From: Methylobacterium sp. E-065
Lineage (GTDB): Bacteria; Pseudomonadota; Alphaproteobacteria; Rhizobiales; Beijerinckiaceae
Reading direction: 5' to 3'
NCBI RefSeq assembly: GCF_022829605.1
Contig: NZ_JAKSYD010000300.1
Span: forward strand, 1-41,160
Length of the DNA: 41,160 bases
Positions 31,631-39,597 of the stretch are shown here, one piece after another. The stretch's first letter is position 1. The number at the start of each line of letters is the position of its first letter. A program made the translations under genes and the position numbers. Below the pieces are notes generated by a model. It was given only the letters and a program-made list of their open reading frames with translations, ran no database searches and was not told where the DNA came from.

Positions 31631-32200
31631 TCAGTTCAAGACCTTCCCGTCCGGGCCGACCTTGACCTCCTGCTCCTTGTCGGTGCCGGCGACCTTGATC
31701 TCGTACTGGACCGCGGAACCGTCCTTCTCGACCTCGGCCTCGTAGGCCTTGCCGCCGCCGGCCTTCTGCTCGGCGATGGCGAGCGCGTCCTTCAGCGAGG
31801 TCTTGGCGTTCTGGAAGTCGGCGGCCTTCAGCCGGGTGAAGTAGCGCTCGAACGGCTGGTTCTCGGTCTTGTAGAGCGCGCCCGTGTCGGCATTGATGCC
31901 GTACTCGACGAGCTTGCCGCTCGGGTAGACGACCTTGATCGAGAAGTGGGCCGGATCCTTGCTGTCGGCCTTCTCGAAATCGGCGTCGATGGCGCGGCCG
32001 CCCTTCTCGTCGCCCTGCGCCTCGGCGGTTGTCAGCGCCTGGGCGAGGCCGACCTTGGCGAGCTTTGCGACCTGCCACTCCTTCAGGTTGCTGTCGGCCT
32101 TGGAGGCCGGCTCGGCGGGGGTGGAGGTGGCAGTCTGGGCCAGCGTGAGGCTCGTGGAGAGCGCGAGCAGGCCGGCGGCGGCGGCGAGACGGGTGATCAT
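31631..32200 (-). CDS. Exported PepSY-domain protein
   Basis: A 189-residue protein with signal peptide MITRLAAAAGLLALSTSLTLAQ (cleavage near residue 22). Two PepSY-like repeats follow: ALTTAEAQGDEKGGRAIDADFEKADSKDPAHFSIKVVYPSG with EYGINADTGALYK, and SLKDALAIAEQKAGGGKAYEAEVEKDGSAVQYEIKVAG with EVKVGPDGKVL. PepSY domains occur in periplasmic protease inhibitors and in iron and respiratory accessory proteins. AAAAGGGACA lies a few bases before the ATG. The partner is unknown. Confidence 0.8.
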   Translation of the reverse strand: MITRLAAAAGLLALSTSLTLAQTATSTPAEPASKADSNLKEWQVAKLAKVGLAQALTTAEAQGDEKGGRAIDADFEKADSKDPAHFSIKVVYPSGKLVEYGINADTGALYKTENQPFERYFTRLKAADFQNAKTSLKDALAIAEQKAGGGKAYEAEVEKDGSAVQYEIKVAGTDKEQEVKVGPDGKVLN

Positions 32201-32367
32201 GGCGGGTGTCCCTTTTGCGGGTTCGTTCACGGGAGCGTGAAACGCCGGGGCCGCAAGTCCGGTTGCCCGGGACGGGAAAAAAAGCCGCCCGGGGTCGGGG
32301 TGGTGCCGCCCCGCCCCCCGCCTGTATGAGGAGCGGCCCATGAGGACCTGCTTATGAGGACTTGCCT

Positions 32368-32616
32368 ATGACCGGACACGAACCCGAGCCGCTGGACGAG
32401 TTCACGCGCCTGCACGCCAAGCTCTCCGCCCTGGAGATCGTGCTGGGCGTCCTGATCGGGCGCCTGTCGGAGGAGAATCCCGAGATCCGCGAGGACGTGA
32501 AGCGCGATGTGGCGGCGATCCTGTCCGACATGCCGATCGACGGCCCGAGCGAGGAGATGATCGCCGAGGAGGTCCGCCGGGCCGCCGGGGTGCTCACCAG
32601 CGTCTCGATCGGCTGA
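32368..32616 (+). CDS. Small acidic soluble protein, unknown function
   Basis: An 82-residue protein, mostly charged helix: EFTRLHAKLSALEIVLGVLIGRLSEENPEIREDVKRDVAAILSDMPIDGPSEEMIAEEVRRAAGVLTSV. No signal, no Cys. ATG 32368 has ATGAGGA (GAGGA at about 32356-32360) upstream; the ATGAGGAC repeat in the leader (32340 and 32354) is a small tandem duplication. No family recognised. Confidence 0.65.
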   Translation: MTGHEPEPLDEFTRLHAKLSALEIVLGVLIGRLSEENPEIREDVKRDVAAILSDMPIDGPSEEMIAEEVRRAAGVLTSVSIG

Positions 32617-32633
32617 ACCCCGGTCGGTGGATC

Positions 32634-32678
32634 CCAAAGGGCAAGCCCTTTGGCGGGGTGTCGGGGCAGCGCCCCGAC
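32634..32678. repeat. Hairpin composite, family A copy 5
   Basis: CCAAAGGGC/GCCCTTTGG (32634-32653, 2-base loop) followed by GTCGGGGC/GCCCCGAC (32660-32678, 3-base loop). It is the same two-hairpin unit as at 6589-6640 but in inverse order. It lies between converging genes. Confidence 0.85.
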
Positions 32679-32693
32679 GCTGGGTCCTCGCCT

Positions 32694-33458
32694 TCAGCGC
32701 GGCGGCATCCGCAGCGCCCCGTCGAGGCGGATCGTCTCGCCGTTGAGCATCGGGTTCTCGCAGATGTGCCGGACCAGGGCGGCGTATTCGGCCGGCCGGC
32801 CGAGCCGCGGCGGGAACGGCACGCTTTGCCCGAGCGTGTCCTGCACCTCCTGCGGCAGCCCGGCCATCATGGGCGTCTCGAAGATGCCGGGCGCGATCGT
32901 CACCACCCGGATGCCGTGCCGGGCGAGTTCCCGGGCGATCGGCAGGGTCATCGCGGCCACCCCGCCCTTCGAGGCCGCGTAGGCGGCCTGCCCGATCTGG
33001 CCGTCGAAGGCCGCGATCGAGGCGGTGTTGACGATCACGCCCCGGGCGCCGGTCTCGTCCGGCGCCTCCCGGGCGATCGCGTCGGCGGCCAGCCGGATCA
33101 TGTTGAAGGTGCCCACGAGGTTGACCGTGACCGCCCGGGCGAAGCTGTCGAGCCGGTGCGGCCCGTCGCGGCCGACCACCCTCTCGCCCGGCGCGATCCC
33201 GGCGCAGTTCACCAGCCCGTGCAGGTGCCCGAACGCGTCGAGCGCCGTCCGGACCGCCGCCGCGCCATCGTCCTCGCGGGTGACATCGGTCTCGGCGAAG
33301 CGCGCCGCCGTGCCGAGTTCCGCCGCGACCCGAGCGCCGGATTCCCGGGCGATGTCGGCCAGCACCACCCGGGCGCCCGCCGTCACGAGGCCGCGTGCCG
33401 TCGCCTCCCCCAGGCCCGAGCCCGCCCCGGTGACGATGAAGACGCGATCCTGAATCAT
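32694..33458 (-). CDS. Short-chain dehydrogenase/reductase (3-hydroxyacyl-CoA dehydrogenase type)
   Basis: A 254-residue classical SDR. VTGAGSGLGEATARGL is the TGxxxGxG cofactor motif, LADIARESGARV gives the acidic residue that favours NAD, NCAGIAPGER the NNAG-type stretch, and NTASIAAFDGQIGQAAYAASKGG contains Ser and Tyr-x-x-x-Lys. The C-terminal TIAPGIFETPMMAGLP and LNGETIRLDGALRMPPR match the type II 3-hydroxyacyl-CoA dehydrogenase (HSD17B10-like) branch. The exact substrate is by similarity. GGGGAGG is present upstream of the start. Confidence 0.85.
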   Translation of the reverse strand: MIQDRVFIVTGAGSGLGEATARGLVTAGARVVLADIARESGARVAAELGTAARFAETDVTREDDGAAAVRTALDAFGHLHGLVNCAGIAPGERVVGRDGPHRLDSFARAVTVNLVGTFNMIRLAADAIAREAPDETGARGVIVNTASIAAFDGQIGQAAYAASKGGVAAMTLPIARELARHGIRVVTIAPGIFETPMMAGLPQEVQDTLGQSVPFPPRLGRPAEYAALVRHICENPMLNGETIRLDGALRMPPR

Positions 33459-33889
33459 TCCGGCCTCCCCCAATGGTCCCGGCCGCCCCGCGCGCACCGC
33501 GCCCGGCCCTGACGGACCCGACCTAAAGCCCTGCCCGATCGCGTTGCAATCGGGCGTGGCTCTCAGCCCGTGTCGTGGCGCGCGCTGTTGCGCCGAACCG
33601 GTGTCCCCGTCGTCGGAGCAGGCTCTGACGGGGGCCGAAAGCCGCCCACGCCGACGCCGGAACATCGGCGCGACAGTTGACGTGTGAAAAATTCCCACAT
33701 AAAAGTCCGACCGATCGCAGCGCTGTATTGGTTTGTATTTCCGTCTGTTTCCAGCGCGTCGATACAGACTCGAAAAATACTCCGGCCCGTGTTTTCGGTC
33801 GAAGATCGTCGACCCGCCGCACCGAAAGCCCAGCCCTCCGCCCCGACCTGCCGGGCGGCCGATGCCTCACGCCTTGCACAGGACAGCCC
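33459..33889. other. Intergenic region with repeat and A+T-rich part
   Basis: 431 bases between divergent genes. It contains the family B element and, at about 33680-33790, a stretch less GC-rich than its surroundings that probably holds the promoter of the SGNH gene. No gene is seen. Confidence 0.5.
33572..33602 (+). repeat. 31-bp dispersed element, family B copy 3
   Basis: Starts GTCGTGGCGCGCGCTGTTG and ends CGCCGAACCGGT; differs from copy 1 at three or four positions. Here the element extends upstream into GCCCGATCGCGTTGCAATCGGGC (about 33525-33555), another palindromic part. It is intergenic. Confidence 0.8.
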
Positions 33890-34660
33890 ATGCGCGCCCC
33901 CTGGTTCGAGACCGTCGCCCGCCGCTGGTGTCATCGCCGGCTCGTCGGGCGGCACCGGGCGGCGCGGTCTGCGGGGATCCGCGCCGCCCTGCGCGCCGCC
34001 ACGCCGGACAGCGTGCTTCTGGTGGGCAATTCCCACGCGGAATCCATCGGGACCCCGGATCTCGGCGGCCGGCCCAGCCTCAACATCGCGGTCGGCGGCA
34101 GCACCGCGGCCGATTGCGCCCGGCAGCTCACGGATCTGCACCGGACGGTCTTGCACCGGGCGGACCTGCGCGTGCCGGTTCGCTGCGCAGCCTCCGTGCT
34201 AATCATCGGCACCAACGACATCCTGCGCTGGCGCCATCCGGAGCGGGCCCGGAGCGCCGATCGGTTCGCCGCGGAGGTCCGGCGCATCCTGGGCTTCCTG
34301 GAGGCGTGGTCGGGGCAGGTCTTCGTCGCCGCCGTCCCGCCGGTCGGCGCCTGGGCGACCGGTCGGGATCCGGCGGCCGTCGCGATCGTCTCGGACCGGC
34401 TCGCGGCGCTCTGTGCCGAGCGGGGCCACGCCTTCTTCGACCCGTTCGCCGCCCTGCGCGACGGCCCCGGGGGACGCGCCGGATCGGGCCTCTACCGGGA
34501 CGGCGTGCACATGGCCGATTACACCCGCCTGGCCGCCGAAATCGCCCGGCTGGCGGTGATCGATCCGCTGCCGGCCGCTCCGCCCGCCCGCCGCCCGGCC
34601 GGGCCCAGCCCGGTGGCCAATCTCCGGGTCCTCCGCGCGGCCTGGACCGGCCGTCCGTGA
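33890..34660 (+). CDS. SGNH/GDSL-type hydrolase
   Basis: A 256-residue SGNH-hydrolase-like protein. Block I is LLVGNSHAESIG (Ser and following residues), block II GGSTAADCA, block III IIGTNDILRW (oxyanion Asn) and block V RDGVHMADY (catalytic Asp and His). There is no signal peptide; the first 45 residues are Arg/Ala-rich (ARRWCHRRLVGRHRAARSAG). SGNH enzymes are esterases, lipases or acyltransferases of small carbohydrate substrates. The substrate is not readable. ATG 33890 is preceded by GGACAG, not a strong site. Confidence 0.75.
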   Translation: MRAPWFETVARRWCHRRLVGRHRAARSAGIRAALRAATPDSVLLVGNSHAESIGTPDLGGRPSLNIAVGGSTAADCARQLTDLHRTVLHRADLRVPVRCAASVLIIGTNDILRWRHPERARSADRFAAEVRRILGFLEAWSGQVFVAAVPPVGAWATGRDPAAVAIVSDRLAALCAERGHAFFDPFAALRDGPGGRAGSGLYRDGVHMADYTRLAAEIARLAVIDPLPAAPPARRPAGPSPVANLRVLRAAWTGRP

Positions 34661-34796
34661 GGGGCCTTGCGGGGATTGTCGCCTGCCTGCGCTCCTCCGG
34701 ACCGTCCGCGGCGGGGTAGGGCCGGGCCGGCTCCTGCGGCGCTGGAGGCGGGCTTCACGGCGGGCAGCACTATCCCCACCGTGTGAGACGCCCGCC

Positions 34797-35582
34797 TCAC
34801 GGCGGGCTCGTGCCCAGCAGGATCGGCGCGCAGACCGCCCGGAAGCCCGCCCGGGTCGCGAGCGCCGCGAGGGCGCCACCGGCCGGGCCATGCGGGAAGA
34901 CGTGCAGGAACACCCGGGTTGCCCCGCGCGCCCGCGCCGCGTGTAAAGCCGCGCGGGTCACGGCGGTGCCCAGGCCCCGGCCTTGCCGATCGACCCGGGT
35001 GCCGAGGTTGTACAGCCCGGCCATGTCGCCGCGCAGGTAGAGGCTCGCGCAAGCCGCCGGGCCGGCGGCGTCGCGCAGGACGAGGTGGAGCGGCGCGAGG
35101 CCGGGCCGCGCCTTGGCCGCCCGCAGGGCCGGCAGGTAGGTGCGGCGCAGATGCGTCCGCACGGCCGGGTCGTCCGACAGGTTGGCGAAGACGCCCTCGA
35201 AATCCGGTCCCGGCGCGGGGGTGGCCTGGAGGGTGACCGCGCCGTCCGCCGGGGATGGCGCTGGCGGCGGCCGCGCCACCATCCAGCGCGCCGGGCGGAG
35301 GATCGCGGGCTCGAACAGAGCGCGCAGCAGGGCGACCTCCTCGGCATCCCGGGCCAGGAAGGCCGGCGCCCGGTCGCGTCCCAGGGCCGCCGCCCCCGCC
35401 CAGGCGAACTGGTCGGGCCGGCGCACCCCGTAGGCGAAGTTCAGGGTCGGGTCCGGAATGCTCCGCGACCAGACGTAGCCGGCGCCCCCGGGTCCGTGCG
35501 CGACGCCGTCGATCAGGGATCCCGTGAGGGCCGCCACATGGGCGTCGCGCAGGGCCTCGAAGGCCGGATCGCCATCCCGCAT
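34797..35582 (-). CDS. GNAT-family N-acetyltransferase-like protein
   Basis: A 261-residue protein. The C-terminal half holds the GNAT acetyl-CoA motif: YNLGTRVDRQGRGLGTAVTRAALHAARARGATRVFLHV, including RxxGxG/A (Arg-Gln-Gly-Arg-Gly-Leu-Gly), plus AALATRAGFRAV. The N-terminal half (HGPGGAGYVWSRSIPDPTLNFAYG) has another fold, possibly a degenerate GNAT copy. Predicted to acetylate a small molecule or protein in the cytoplasm. No neighbour helps. Confidence 0.72.
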   Translation of the reverse strand: MRDGDPAFEALRDAHVAALTGSLIDGVAHGPGGAGYVWSRSIPDPTLNFAYGVRRPDQFAWAGAAALGRDRAPAFLARDAEEVALLRALFEPAILRPARWMVARPPPAPSPADGAVTLQATPAPGPDFEGVFANLSDDPAVRTHLRRTYLPALRAAKARPGLAPLHLVLRDAAGPAACASLYLRGDMAGLYNLGTRVDRQGRGLGTAVTRAALHAARARGATRVFLHVFPHGPAGGALAALATRAGFRAVCAPILLGTSPP

Positions 35583-36047
35583 GGTCAGGCGGCCGGTCCG
35601 CCACGGGCCTGCGCCGGGCGATCGAGCCGGCCCCGGGAGCGCTGCGGCGGCATCCCCGCCCGCGGCCCGATGGCCGAACCCGGTGCCCGCGCCGCCCGCG
35701 TCTTGCTCAGGTTGCAATCCCGGATCGTCAATCCCGCCCTCGTGGTGCTCGTGATGAAGCCGGGGCTATCATGCACAGCGCTGGCGCAACAACGTTTATC
35801 TTCCAGAATTGGAATGGTTAAAATGTGAGATCTTTTGTAATACACGATCAGACATCAGCACAGATACTGATTTTATGGCCTGCAGGTGTGAGCGAGATCT
35901 GATGTCGAACCGCCGGCCGGCGCCGCGCAGGTCGGTCCACGGCGCGCCAGGAGGCGGGCGGCCGTGTATGCTGAAGCTCCGCGATTCGGGGCGGGCTGCG
36001 CGTGCGGACCGTCAGCCTGCGCGCGTGACAGGAGAACCCGTGCGGCG
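35583..36047. other. Intergenic region with A+T-rich core and inverted repeat
   Basis: 465 bases. The core at about 35755-35910 is markedly A+T-richer than the flanks. GACATCAG (35851-35858) pairs with CTGATGTC (35899-35906). This core probably contains the promoter of the DUF3307 gene or of the GNAT gene. No gene is seen. Confidence 0.5.
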
Positions 36048-36443
36048 ATGCCGTCCTTCGACACGCCCGTTTCGGTCGGAGCCTTCGCGCTGCTGGTCTT
36101 CGCCTTCGCGGTGAAGCAACTCGGGGCGGATTTCCTGCTCCAGAACACCTGGATGGCGCACGGCAAGGACCGGGCCTCGGCCTGGCTCCTCCCGCTCTGT
36201 GCCCATACCGGCCTTCACGGCCTGGGCACGCTGCTGATCACGCTGCCGGTCAAGCCGGCCCTGTGGTGGCTGGCGCTGGTGGATTTCGCCGTGCACACGG
36301 CCATCGACCGCGGCAAGGGCCTGATCGGCCAGCGCACGCACTTCCCGCCCGGCGACACCTGGTTCTGGTGGCTGATCGGCATCGACCAGTTCCTGCATCA
36401 GGTGACCCATATCGGGCTGGCGGCGATCCTGGCCGTGGCCTGA
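36048..36443 (+). CDS. DUF3307-family membrane protein
   Basis: A 131-residue protein with four hydrophobic segments: VGAFALLVFAFAVKQLGADFLLQ, WLLPLCAHTGLHGLGTLLITL, LWWLALVDFAVHTAIDR and WFWWLIGIDQFLHQVTHIGLAAILAV. It has the DUF3307 pattern (KQLGADFLLQNTWMAxGKD, HTGLHGLGT, conserved His residues facing the membrane). Function of the family is unknown. AGGAGA lies upstream, but the ATG at 36048 is 12 bases from it, slightly far. Another start near 35964 would be non-membrane and is not preferred. Confidence 0.8.
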   Translation: MPSFDTPVSVGAFALLVFAFAVKQLGADFLLQNTWMAHGKDRASAWLLPLCAHTGLHGLGTLLITLPVKPALWWLALVDFAVHTAIDRGKGLIGQRTHFPPGDTWFWWLIGIDQFLHQVTHIGLAAILAVA

Positions 36444-36508
36444 GCCGCGGGGCGGCCTCGACCGCGCTGTGCCCGTCGTCGTCGCGCGCGCTCCCAGTCG
36501 GAGCGGAT

Positions 36509-36539
36509 ACCGGTTCGGCGCGAGAGCGCGCGTCACGAC
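36509..36539 (-). repeat. 31-bp dispersed element, family B copy 4
   Basis: Reads ACCGGTTCGGCGCGAGAGCG followed by CGCGTCACGAC; this is the opposite orientation of copies 1 and 3. It lies between the converging DUF3307 and motB genes. Confidence 0.8.
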
Positions 36540-36575
36540 CTGGGCACGACTCCAGGGCGGCGCAGCGCCGTGTCG

Positions 36576-37451
36576 TCAGCGGAAGAGGTTCGCGGGCACC
36601 GGCGGGCTCGCATTGAGCAGCGTGATCGTCACCCGTCGGTTCGGCGCGATGTAGGGATTGTCGGGGAAGACCGGCTCGGTGTCGGCGCGGCCCACCACGG
36701 AGACGAAGTTGTCGTTGGGCACCCCGGCGCCCGCCAGGATCTCGCGCACGGCGAGCGCACGCCCGGCCGTGAGGGTCCAGGGTTCGCCGGCCCGCGCCGA
36801 GCCCGGACGCGCGGCGGCCGTGTGGCCGGTGACCGTCAGGCGGTTGGGCAGCCGGCGCAGGGTGGGCGCGAGCGCCTCCAGCACGCGACGGGTGCGCTCG
36901 TAGGGGTCGACGGCGCCCTCGCGGAACATGGAGCGGCCGTCCTGGTCCACGAGGGACACGTCCACGCCGTCCTTGGTCGGCTCGATCACGATGTTCTTCG
37001 ACAGCTCGGCGATGTCGGGCATGTCCTGAAGGGCCTGCCGGAGGCTGGCGATGGCGCTGTAATTGGCCTGCGCGTCGGCGGCCGCACGGCTGGCCTCGCG
37101 ATCGCTGGCGCGGCCCGGACTGTTCGGGCGCGCCTTGTCCTCCTGCTCGGCGGAGCCCCGCTCCGCGTCGCGGGGCGTGGACGCCTTGTTGCCCGACGTG
37201 TCCAGGGCTCTGCCATACATGATTCCGCCCGCGCCGCTGGTGGCCGGGCTCAAAGCCGCCGGTGCGAAGTATTCCGCCAGACCGACCTTCTGCTCCTGCG
37301 TCGTCATGCTGATCAGCCACATCAGCAGAAAGAACGCCATCATGGCGGTCACGAAGTCCGCATAGGCGATCTTCCAGGCCCCGCCGTGATGGGCATGGGC
37401 GGCCTTCTTGACCTTCTTGATGATGATGATCGGCGGGGTGGGCGTGGCCAT
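36576..37451 (-). CDS. motB: Flagellar motor stator protein MotB
   Basis: A 291-residue MotB. GAWKIAYADFVTAMMAFFLLMWLI is the single membrane helix with the proton-binding Asp32. The long linker (about residues 50-140) is followed by the OmpA-like peptidoglycan-binding domain: RLTVTGHTAAARPGSAR, WTLTAGRALAVREILAGAGV, VSVVGRADTEPVFPDNPYIAPNRRVTITL. With MotA it forms the proton channel that drives flagellar rotation. The gene starts 28 bases after motA on the same strand. ATG 37451 is used; the codon before it (TTG, 37454) is also in frame. Confidence 0.93.
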   Translation of the reverse strand: MATPTPPIIIIKKVKKAAHAHHGGAWKIAYADFVTAMMAFFLLMWLISMTTQEQKVGLAEYFAPAALSPATSGAGGIMYGRALDTSGNKASTPRDAERGSAEQEDKARPNSPGRASDREASRAAADAQANYSAIASLRQALQDMPDIAELSKNIVIEPTKDGVDVSLVDQDGRSMFREGAVDPYERTRRVLEALAPTLRRLPNRLTVTGHTAAARPGSARAGEPWTLTAGRALAVREILAGAGVPNDNFVSVVGRADTEPVFPDNPYIAPNRRVTITLLNASPPVPANLFR

Positions 37452-37479
37452 CAAGTCCCTGCTGGAGACGGAGTCAGGT

Positions 37480-38337
37480 CTAGGCGGGCAGAGCGGCGGT
37501 GGCCGCTTCCACTTCGTTGAAGGTCGGGCGGACGTCGCTCATCAGGGACTTGCGGGCGAATTCGACCGCCATCACCGGCGGCTGGCCGCCGATATGGGCG
37601 AGAAGACCCGCCTTGAGTGAAATGTAGTATTTGGATTCGGCCTCGAAGAGGCCCTTGAGCGACTGCGCCATGGGCCCGAAGAAGCCATAGGCGACGAAGA
37701 CGCCGAAGAAGGTGCCGACCAGCGCGCCGCCGATCAGATGCCCCAGCACCTCCGGCGGCTCCTTGATCGCCCCCATCGTCTTGATCACGCCGAGCACGGC
37801 GGCCACGATGCCGAGCGCCGGTGTTCCGTCGGCGAGCGCCTGCATGGCCGAAACGACACGCTCCTGCTCCTGGTGGTGGGTCTCCAGTTCCTCATCCATG
37901 AGGGCGTCGATCTCGTGGACGTTGTTGGCGCCCAGCGTCACCATGCGCATGTAGTCGCAGACGAACTCGACCGCGTGATGGTTCGCCGCGAAGGTCGGGA
38001 AGGCGTTGAACAGCGTCGACTCGCCCGGATCCTCGATGTGCGGCTCGAGCGCCATCGCACCCTTCGACTTCGCAAGCTTGAACAACGAATACTGCATTCC
38101 CAGCAGTTCGACATAGGATTGCTGCGTGTATTTGGGGCCCTTGACCAGCGTGCCCAGCATGGCGGGCACGGCCTTGAGCACCGGCCCGGTGTTGCCGATG
38201 ATGAAGGCACCGATCGCTGCACCGAGGATGATGACGAACTCGAACGGCTGCCACAGGACGGCCAGGTGGCCGCCCATCGCCGCGTAGCTGCCGAAGACGC
38301 AGGCGAAGACGATCAATGTGCCGACGATCAGCCGCAT
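37480..38337 (-). CDS. motA: Flagellar motor stator protein MotA
   Basis: A 285-residue MotA. Four helices: LIVGTLIVFACVFGSYAAMG, FVIILGAAIGAFIIGN, ADGTPALGIVAAVLGVIKTMG and GALVGTFFGVFVAYGFFGPMA. The cytoplasmic loop has YMRMVTLGANNVHEIDALMDEELETHHQEQERV and conserved charged residues that face FliG. AAGGATGG precedes ATG 38337 (MRLIVGTLIVF); the longer open frame to 38451 adds a non-membrane leader and is not used. First gene of the motAB operon. Confidence 0.93.
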   Translation of the reverse strand: MRLIVGTLIVFACVFGSYAAMGGHLAVLWQPFEFVIILGAAIGAFIIGNTGPVLKAVPAMLGTLVKGPKYTQQSYVELLGMQYSLFKLAKSKGAMALEPHIEDPGESTLFNAFPTFAANHHAVEFVCDYMRMVTLGANNVHEIDALMDEELETHHQEQERVVSAMQALADGTPALGIVAAVLGVIKTMGAIKEPPEVLGHLIGGALVGTFFGVFVAYGFFGPMAQSLKGLFEAESKYYISLKAGLLAHIGGQPPVMAVEFARKSLMSDVRPTFNEVEAATAALPA

Positions 38338-38605
38338 GAAGTGCCATCCTTGCGCAGCGGCCGTTATAGCCGGCGCGAAGTTACCAAGATCTGGCAAATC
38401 ACTGATTTTGGTTAACGGCGCGTTTAGAGCCTGTTCGGCCCGGGTTTCCAAAGGACCTCGCCCTTTGCAGGATGCTCAGGGCAGACCCCTGAGAGCTTGG
38501 CCTTGAGACGTCGACCCGGGCTCTGCCCTGGACCCGCGAAAGGTCTCGACTGTTCGGAACCAGAACTGGAGCGCGGCGGCCCGGACACCGAAACCGGGAC
38601 GCGGC
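38338..38605. other. Intergenic region with family A composite repeat
   Basis: 268 bases between the motA start and the stop of the STAS/cNMP fragment gene. The part at 38380-38435 is less GC-rich and likely holds the motA promoter. The family A copy 6 occupies about 38440-38550. Confidence 0.5.
38440..38550. repeat. Hairpin composite, family A copy 6
   Basis: CCAAAGG with a facing CCCTTTG (38448-38467, imperfect), CTCAGGG/CCCTGAG (38475-38493), and a GGGCTCTGCCC stem near 38519. It has diverged more than the other copies. Confidence 0.65.
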
Positions 38606-39487
38606 TCAGTGCAGCTCGACCTCGAGCAGCCGGTTCGTGTCGGTGAGCTTGCCGGCCAGTTCGAGGATCAGGAAGCGCTGGACGCGCAGCGCGAGGTCGG
38701 GGCGCTCCCGCTCCATGCGGGCGAGGCCGTCCCGGTCGATGCCGACGACCCGGCAGGGGGTCTCGGCCACCGCCGTGGCGGTCCGCTGGCCGCCCCGCAC
38801 CAGCGCGACCTCGCCGATCACCGTGCCGGCCGCCGTGGTGCGCAGGCGCATATGCGGGCGCCCCGGCACCGCGATCTCGATCGAGATGAGGCCCTGTTCG
38901 AGGAAGTACAGGGCGTCGGCCGCCTCGCCCTGGCGCATCAGCGTCGCGCCGGTCTCGAGGTCGCGGACGGTCAGGTAGGGCGCCAGCTCCCCGGGCTCGA
39001 TCGTGCAGCCCAGCTGATCCGACAGGTGCCGGGCGAAAGGCGCGCCCGCGCCGGCCTCGGGGATCCCCGCCTCCGCCAGCAGGATCGCCTCCGCGTCCCG
39101 CAGGGCCTCGTCGAGGGTCGGCAGAGTGCGGATCCGCGGCCCGGCCGTGAGGCCGTTGCGCGCGAACTGCCGGAGCATCGTCGGCCCGAGATGGGCCAGG
39201 AGCACGTCGAAGCCGCGCGCCTCGGCGCGCTGCCCGATCTTGCGGAACGCCACGAGGGCCGAGCTGTCCAGCCCGACGCAGTCCCGGAAGTCCAGGATCA
39301 GCACCCGCAGGGTCGGGGCCTCCGCGGCGACCCGCCGGTGGATCGCCTGGCCGTTGAGGAAGAACAGGAAGCCCTGCAGCGTGTAGATCCGCGTGCGGCT
39401 TCCGGCCTCGCGCAGCCGGGCGGCGGTCTCCGGCGCGCGGATGATGCTTCCGCGGAAAGAGTATCCAAACAAGTCCACGTTTGTCAA
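38606..39487 (-). pseudogene. SulP-type C-terminal fragment: STAS plus cyclic-nucleotide domain
   Basis: About 293 residues with no membrane part. SIIRAPETAARLREAGSRTRIYTLQGFLFFLNG then LRVLILDFRDCVGLDSSALVAFRKIGQRAEARGFDVLLAHLG is the STAS domain as found behind SulP anion transporters; ATLMRQGEAADALYFLEQGLISIEI through RTATAVAETPCRVVGIDRDGLARM is a cNMP-binding domain. Such proteins normally have about ten SulP helices first. Here the homologous part begins near residue 12 and the frame starts with a TTG at 39487, next to the integrase remnant and overlapping the left 10-bp repeat. It may still be translated as a regulatory-type protein, but a truncated gene is more likely. Confidence 0.7.
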
Positions 39488-39489
39488 TT
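39480..39489. repeat. Left 10-bp direct repeat (TTTGTCAATT)
   Basis: TTTGTCAATT is repeated exactly at 40812-40821, just beyond the end of the integrase pseudogene. The pair encloses about 1.34 kb. A target-site duplication or an att core is possible; chance matching of a 10-mer is not excluded. Confidence 0.6.
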
Positions 39490-39522
39490 AAGTCACTGAT
39501 AAACTGAAATCTTCCCGAATCG

Positions 39523-39556
39523 TTTGTCCAAAGGCGTCCGCCAGCGTTTGGACAAA
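39523..39556. repeat. Hairpin TTTGTCCAAA / TTTGGACAAA
   Basis: A perfect 10-bp inverted repeat (39523-39532 and 39547-39556) with an inner GGCG-TC-CGCC stem, giving a double-hairpin. It lies between the left repeat and the integrase start. It could be an operator for the integrase promoter or part of the attachment site. Confidence 0.7.
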
Positions 39557-39597
39557 TCCGCGCTTCTGATGTGGGTAGAAGAGTGGGTTGGAATGCT

